Shown: positions 61,339-64,000 of the stretch, one piece after another
Position numbering within the stretch: position 1 is the first letter of the stretch
Layout of the letters: each line of letters opens with the position of its first letter
Source: Bradyrhizobium sp. CIAT3101
GTDB taxonomy: Bacteria > Pseudomonadota > Alphaproteobacteria > Rhizobiales > Xanthobacteraceae
Direction: 5' to 3'
DNA: 64,000 nucleotides
NCBI RefSeq assembly: GCF_029714945.1
Contig: NZ_CP121634.1
Coordinates: 6,469,001-6,533,000, forward strand
Notes under the pieces: generated by a model
Seen by the model: only the letters and a program-made list of their open reading frames with translations
Database searches by the model: none
Told to the model about the DNA's origin: nothing
Made by a program: the position numbers and the translations under genes

Positions 61339-62589
61339 CTAATCCAATTGAATGCGGACGCCCTTGCCGCCGTTGAGCAGGCGCCTCAGGTGAAATCCGG
61401 CGAGAGGATCATCGGCGTGCGCGCCGACCAGCGCGGCAAAGGCCGGCATGGCCGTGGCGTCACCGGCTTCCATCCTGGCAAAGGCCTCGGAATACTGGGC
61501 CGTCCCGGGCGCCTCGAACCTTTCCCGCTGCAGTGGCTCAAACGCGCGCAGCGGCTCGCTGCGCCCGCGCAGCATCAGATCGCCGACGGGACGCCCCTGA
61601 AAATTCTCGGCTGCCTCTGCGACACTGGAGCTGACACAGATGCGGGTACCAAGCTGCTTGTTCGCAGCTTCCAGCCGCGCCGCAATGTTGATCGTGTCCC
61701 CATATGCGGTGTAATCGAAGAAGCGATTGCCGCCGAAATTGCCGACCAGCGCGGAGCCGGCGTGAATGCCGATGCGGGTGATACCGAAGTTCACGCCCTT
61801 TGCGCCCTGCCGTGCGCAAAAGTCCTGCGCCCAGGCATCGAGATCATGGGCGCAGGCAACGGCACGCGTCGCGAAGTCCGGCTGATCGCCGGGCGCATTG
61901 AACAGCACCTGGATCGCGTCGCCGATGATTTTTGCGACCGTCCCGTCATGCGAGAAGACCACCTCGGTCATCCCGCCGACATACTCGTTGAGGAGCGCGC
62001 CCAACGTCTCGGGCGGCGCGGTCTCGACCAGCGAGGTGAAGCCGGTGATATCGGTGAAAATGGTCGCGACATCGCGCCACTGCACCGCGATCCCCTCACC
62101 CTCGCCGCCGGCCGCTAGACGCTTGGCAAGCTCCGGCGAGAAATGGCGCGACAATGCGGCATGAGCCCGCTCGGCCTCCGCCTGGCGGCGCCTCACCTCG
62201 CGCAACATCTCGATGTGACGCAGGGTCTTGTCGATCGTGGTCTCGAGGTCGGCGAAGTCGATCGGCTTGGTCAGGAAATCGAACGCGCCACGATTCATCG
62301 CGGTGCGGATGTTGCTCATGTCGCCGTAGGCCGACACGATGATGGTCGACTTCTTCTCCTCGGCTTCCTGCAGCTTCTGCAGCAGCGACAGCCCGTCCAT
62401 CCTGGGCATGTTGATGTCGGAGACCACCATATCGACTTGGGGATTCTGCTCGAGCGACTCCAGCGCCTCCAGGCCGTCGCGCGCGAACATGATGGCGACA
62501 ACCCCGTCGCGAATCTTCCTGCGGAATTTTTGCAGGATCAGCGCCTCGAGGTCGGGCTCGTCGTCGACGAAGAGGATGGTCGGAGTCAT
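61339..62589 (-). CDS. Response-regulator receiver fused to class III adenylate/guanylate cyclase
   Basis: A 416-residue protein. The receiver (about 1-120) has phospho-acceptor D58 (VVSDINMP) and K108 (LTKPIDF). A short coiled linker leads to a class III cyclase (about 165-330) with metal Asp D180 (FTDITGF) and D224 (KIIGDAIQ), purine-site K220 and T294 (DYTAYGD), and transition-state N301/R305. T294 in place of Asp resembles class IIIb cyclases. It is coupled (ATGA) to the receiver gene. Confidence 0.88.
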   Translation of the reverse strand: MTPTILFVDDEPDLEALILQKFRRKIRDGVVAIMFARDGLEALESLEQNPQVDMVVSDINMPRMDGLSLLQKLQEAEEKKSTIIVSAYGDMSNIRTAMNRGAFDFLTKPIDFADLETTIDKTLRHIEMLREVRRRQAEAERAHAALSRHFSPELAKRLAAGGEGEGIAVQWRDVATIFTDITGFTSLVETAPPETLGALLNEYVGGMTEVVFSHDGTVAKIIGDAIQVLFNAPGDQPDFATRAVACAHDLDAWAQDFCARQGAKGVNFGITRIGIHAGSALVGNFGGNRFFDYTAYGDTINIAARLEAANKQLGTRICVSSSVAEAAENFQGRPVGDLMLRGRSEPLRAFEPLQRERFEAPGTAQYSEAFARMEAGDATAMPAFAALVGAHADDPLAGFHLRRLLNGGKGVRIQLD

Positions 62590-62975
62590 GCCGCCTGCTC
62601 GAGCCTCGTGTCGATCTGCTGCCGCAGCAACGCAAAATCGATCGGCTTGGTGAGGAGCCCGGTGGCGCCGCGCTCGATCGCCTTGCGGCGCGTCTCGGCA
62701 TCGCCGTACGCCGTGATCATGATGACCGGAACATTCGGATGCTCGGCGCGCACTTTGGGCAGCATGTCGAGCCCGCTCATGCCGGGCATGTTGATATCGG
62801 ACAGGATCAGGATCAACGAGGGGTCGCGAACCTCGGCCGCGAGCTTCAGCGCATCGGGCGCCGAGGGCGCGAATTCCATCTGGAAACGGCCGGCGCGCAG
62901 GTCGCGCCGGAATTGCTGCCGGAACAGCGCCTCGACATCGGGCTCGTCATCGACGACCAGGATGTAAACGTTCAC
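62586..62975 (-). CDS. Single-domain response regulator (CheY-like)
   Basis: A 129-residue receiver with D60 (ILSDINMP) and K110 (LLTKPIDF) and no output domain. Start codon GTG at 62975, with CCGGAGG upstream; it overlaps the kinase stop. Its TKPIDFA segment matches the receiver of the cyclase, suggesting that both are phosphorylated by the same kinase or that this one relays phosphate or acts as a sink. Confidence 0.87.
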   Translation of the reverse strand: MNVYILVVDDEPDVEALFRQQFRRDLRAGRFQMEFAPSAPDALKLAAEVRDPSLILILSDINMPGMSGLDMLPKVRAEHPNVPVIMITAYGDAETRRKAIERGATGLLTKPIDFALLRQQIDTRLEQAA

Positions 62976-64000
62976 GTCTTGCCTCCGGAAGTACTGCCTG
63001 CCGACATGACGCGTGGCAGGGTGATGATGAATTCGGTGAATACACCGGGCTCGGTGGTCACGTCGATCGTGCCGCCGTGCTGTTTCACGACGATGTCATG
63101 GCTCATGGACAGACCAAGCCCGGTGCCCTCACCGGCCGGCTTGGTGGTGAAGAAGGGATTGAACATTTTCTCCTTCACGTCCTGCGGAATGCCCGTGCCG
63201 TTGTCGCGGATCCGGATCTCGACCTTGCCGCCGAGATTCTTCGTCGCGGCGCTCAGCGTCGGCTCGAATCCATCGGCACTGCCTTCCTTGCGCTTGGTCG
63301 CGGCATAGAAGCCGTTCGAGATCAGATTGAGGAAGACGCGGGTGATTTCCTGCGGATAGACGTCAACCATCCCGGCGGTCGGATCGAGGTCACGCTGGAG
63401 CGTCACGTTGAACGACGGCCGTTCGGCGCGCGCGCCGTGATAGGCGAGATTGAGGCTCTCCTCCACGATCGTATTGATGTCGGCGAGGCGATGCTCGCCG
63501 GAGCCCTCGCGCGAGTGCAGCAGCATATTCCTGACGATGGAATCGGCGCGCTTGCCGTGCTGCACCACTTTCTCGAGATTTCCCCGCAGCATGCCGGTCA
63601 GCTCGTCCACCTCGTCCTTTGTTTTGCCGTCGAGCGACGCTGTTTGCAGGACCTCGTTGAGCTCGTCGATCAGCTCGGTCGAGATCGACGAGAAATTGTT
63701 GACGAAGTTGAGCGGGTTCTTGATCTCGTGGGCGATGCCGGCCGTGAGCTGGCCAAGCGACGCGAGCTTCTCGGTCTGGATCAGCCGGCCTTGAGCTGCG
63801 CGCAACTCATCGAGGGATTGCGAGAGCTCCATCGTGCGCTTGCGCAACTCGTTCAGCAGCCGCGCATTCTCGATGGCGATGACGGCTTGCTTCGTGAAAT
63901 TCTCGACGACGGAGATCTGCTTGTCGGTGAACGGACGGACTTCCTTGCGATAGACCGCGATTGTGCCGATCAGCTCGCTCTCCTTCAGCATCGGCACGAC
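62972..64000 (-). CDS. Sensor histidine kinase, N-terminus cut by window edge
   Basis: At least 341 residues of a kinase whose start lies beyond 64000. It begins with the end of a GAF-like domain (LIGTIAVYRKEVRPFTDKQISVVENFT, shown in part), then a coiled linker, the HisKA box with the phospho-acceptor His in GIAHEIKNPLN, and an HATPase_c domain with N (LNLISNGFYAA), G1 (RDNGTGIP) and G2 (GTGLGLSMS) boxes. No membrane segment appears in the visible part. It heads the operon with the two receivers. Confidence 0.88.
   Translation of the reverse strand, partial: VVPMLKESELIGTIAVYRKEVRPFTDKQISVVENFTKQAVIAIENARLLNELRKRTMELSQSLDELRAAQGRLIQTEKLASLGQLTAGIAHEIKNPLNFVNNFSSISTELIDELNEVLQTASLDGKTKDEVDELTGMLRGNLEKVVQHGKRADSIVRNMLLHSREGSGEHRLADINTIVEESLNLAYHGARAERPSFNVTLQRDLDPTAGMVDVYPQEITRVFLNLISNGFYAATKRKEGSADGFEPTLSAATKNLGGKVEIRIRDNGTGIPQDVKEKMFNPFFTTKPAGEGTGLGLSMSHDIVVKQHGGTIDVTTEPGVFTEFIITLPRVMSAGSTSGGKT

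Noticed and set aside
1..64000. tRNA, rRNA, CRISPR arrays, insertion sequences, integrases, attachment sites or replication origins
   Set aside because: No cloverleaf, rRNA-like sequence, regularly spaced repeats, transposase motifs or origin-like iterons were found on either strand; the repeats seen are single intergenic palindromes.

Overview
The window looks like chromosomal DNA of an alphaproteobacterium, most likely Bradyrhizobium or a close relative. This is inferred from the high GC content, dense gene packing, many LysR/MocR/RpiR/TetR-controlled catabolic and transport genes, rhizobial-type Aap genes, a compact class III PHA synthase locus with a phasin, and the dispersed GC-rich inverted-repeat elements common in that genus. 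No tRNA, rRNA, CRISPR array, insertion sequence, integrase or phage gene was seen. There are about 60 protein-coding genes; the one at the right edge is cut by the window.

Layout. (1) 1-8.1 kb: a LysR regulator and a catabolic run (M20 amidohydrolase, D-2-hydroxyacid dehydrogenase, Ldh2-type dehydrogenase, tartrate/D-malate dehydrogenase, SDR, amidase). (2) 8.1-15 kb: two Aap-type permeases diverge from an RpiR regulator, a class III aminotransferase, an AapJ-type binding protein and an Asp/Glu-racemase-like protein, with a clean palindrome between the two arms and no ATPase gene. (3) 15-25 kb: TetR, a 3Fe-4S ferredoxin and a P450; an MHS transporter, a sulfite-oxidase-like molybdoenzyme and an alpha/beta hydrolase-OsmC fusion; a MocR regulator diverging from a DMT exporter; a YeeE/YedE sulfur transporter and a quinone-oxidoreductase-like MDR. 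(4) 25.2-31.7 kb: paaX-paaABCDE-paaI-paaK, the upper part of phenylacetyl-CoA catabolism. (5) 31.9-38.8 kb: hydrolases, DUF445, a phasin, and a phaE-like/phaC/GNAT operon with ATGA overlaps. (6) 39.5-46.5 kb: a five-gene operon: DUF6489 protein, alpha/beta hydrolase, WS/DGAT acyltransferase, epoxide hydrolase and a CYP102-type P450-reductase fusion. (7) 46.5-60.6 kb: two complete dipeptide/oligopeptide ABC transporters flanking a gamma-glutamyltransferase-family enzyme and a DUF1028 protein, with a sigma-54-like promoter in front. (8) 60.6-64 kb: a histidine kinase, a response regulator, a receiver-adenylate cyclase and a co-transcribed protein of uncertain function.

How the parts work together. 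Most of the window imports or breaks down small carbon and nitrogen compounds (amino acids and carbamoyl/amide compounds, peptides and gamma-glutamyl compounds, phenylacetate), plus a block for carbon and lipid storage (PHA, possible wax ester/TAG) and fatty-acid oxidation. The candidates most worth following are the CYP102/epoxide hydrolase/WS-DGAT operon, the kinase-cyclase operon with its tail gene, the two-transporter/two-Ntn-hydrolase island, and several intergenic palindromes placed like operators of the adjacent regulators. All functions are read from sequence motifs and recollection of families; no database search was run.
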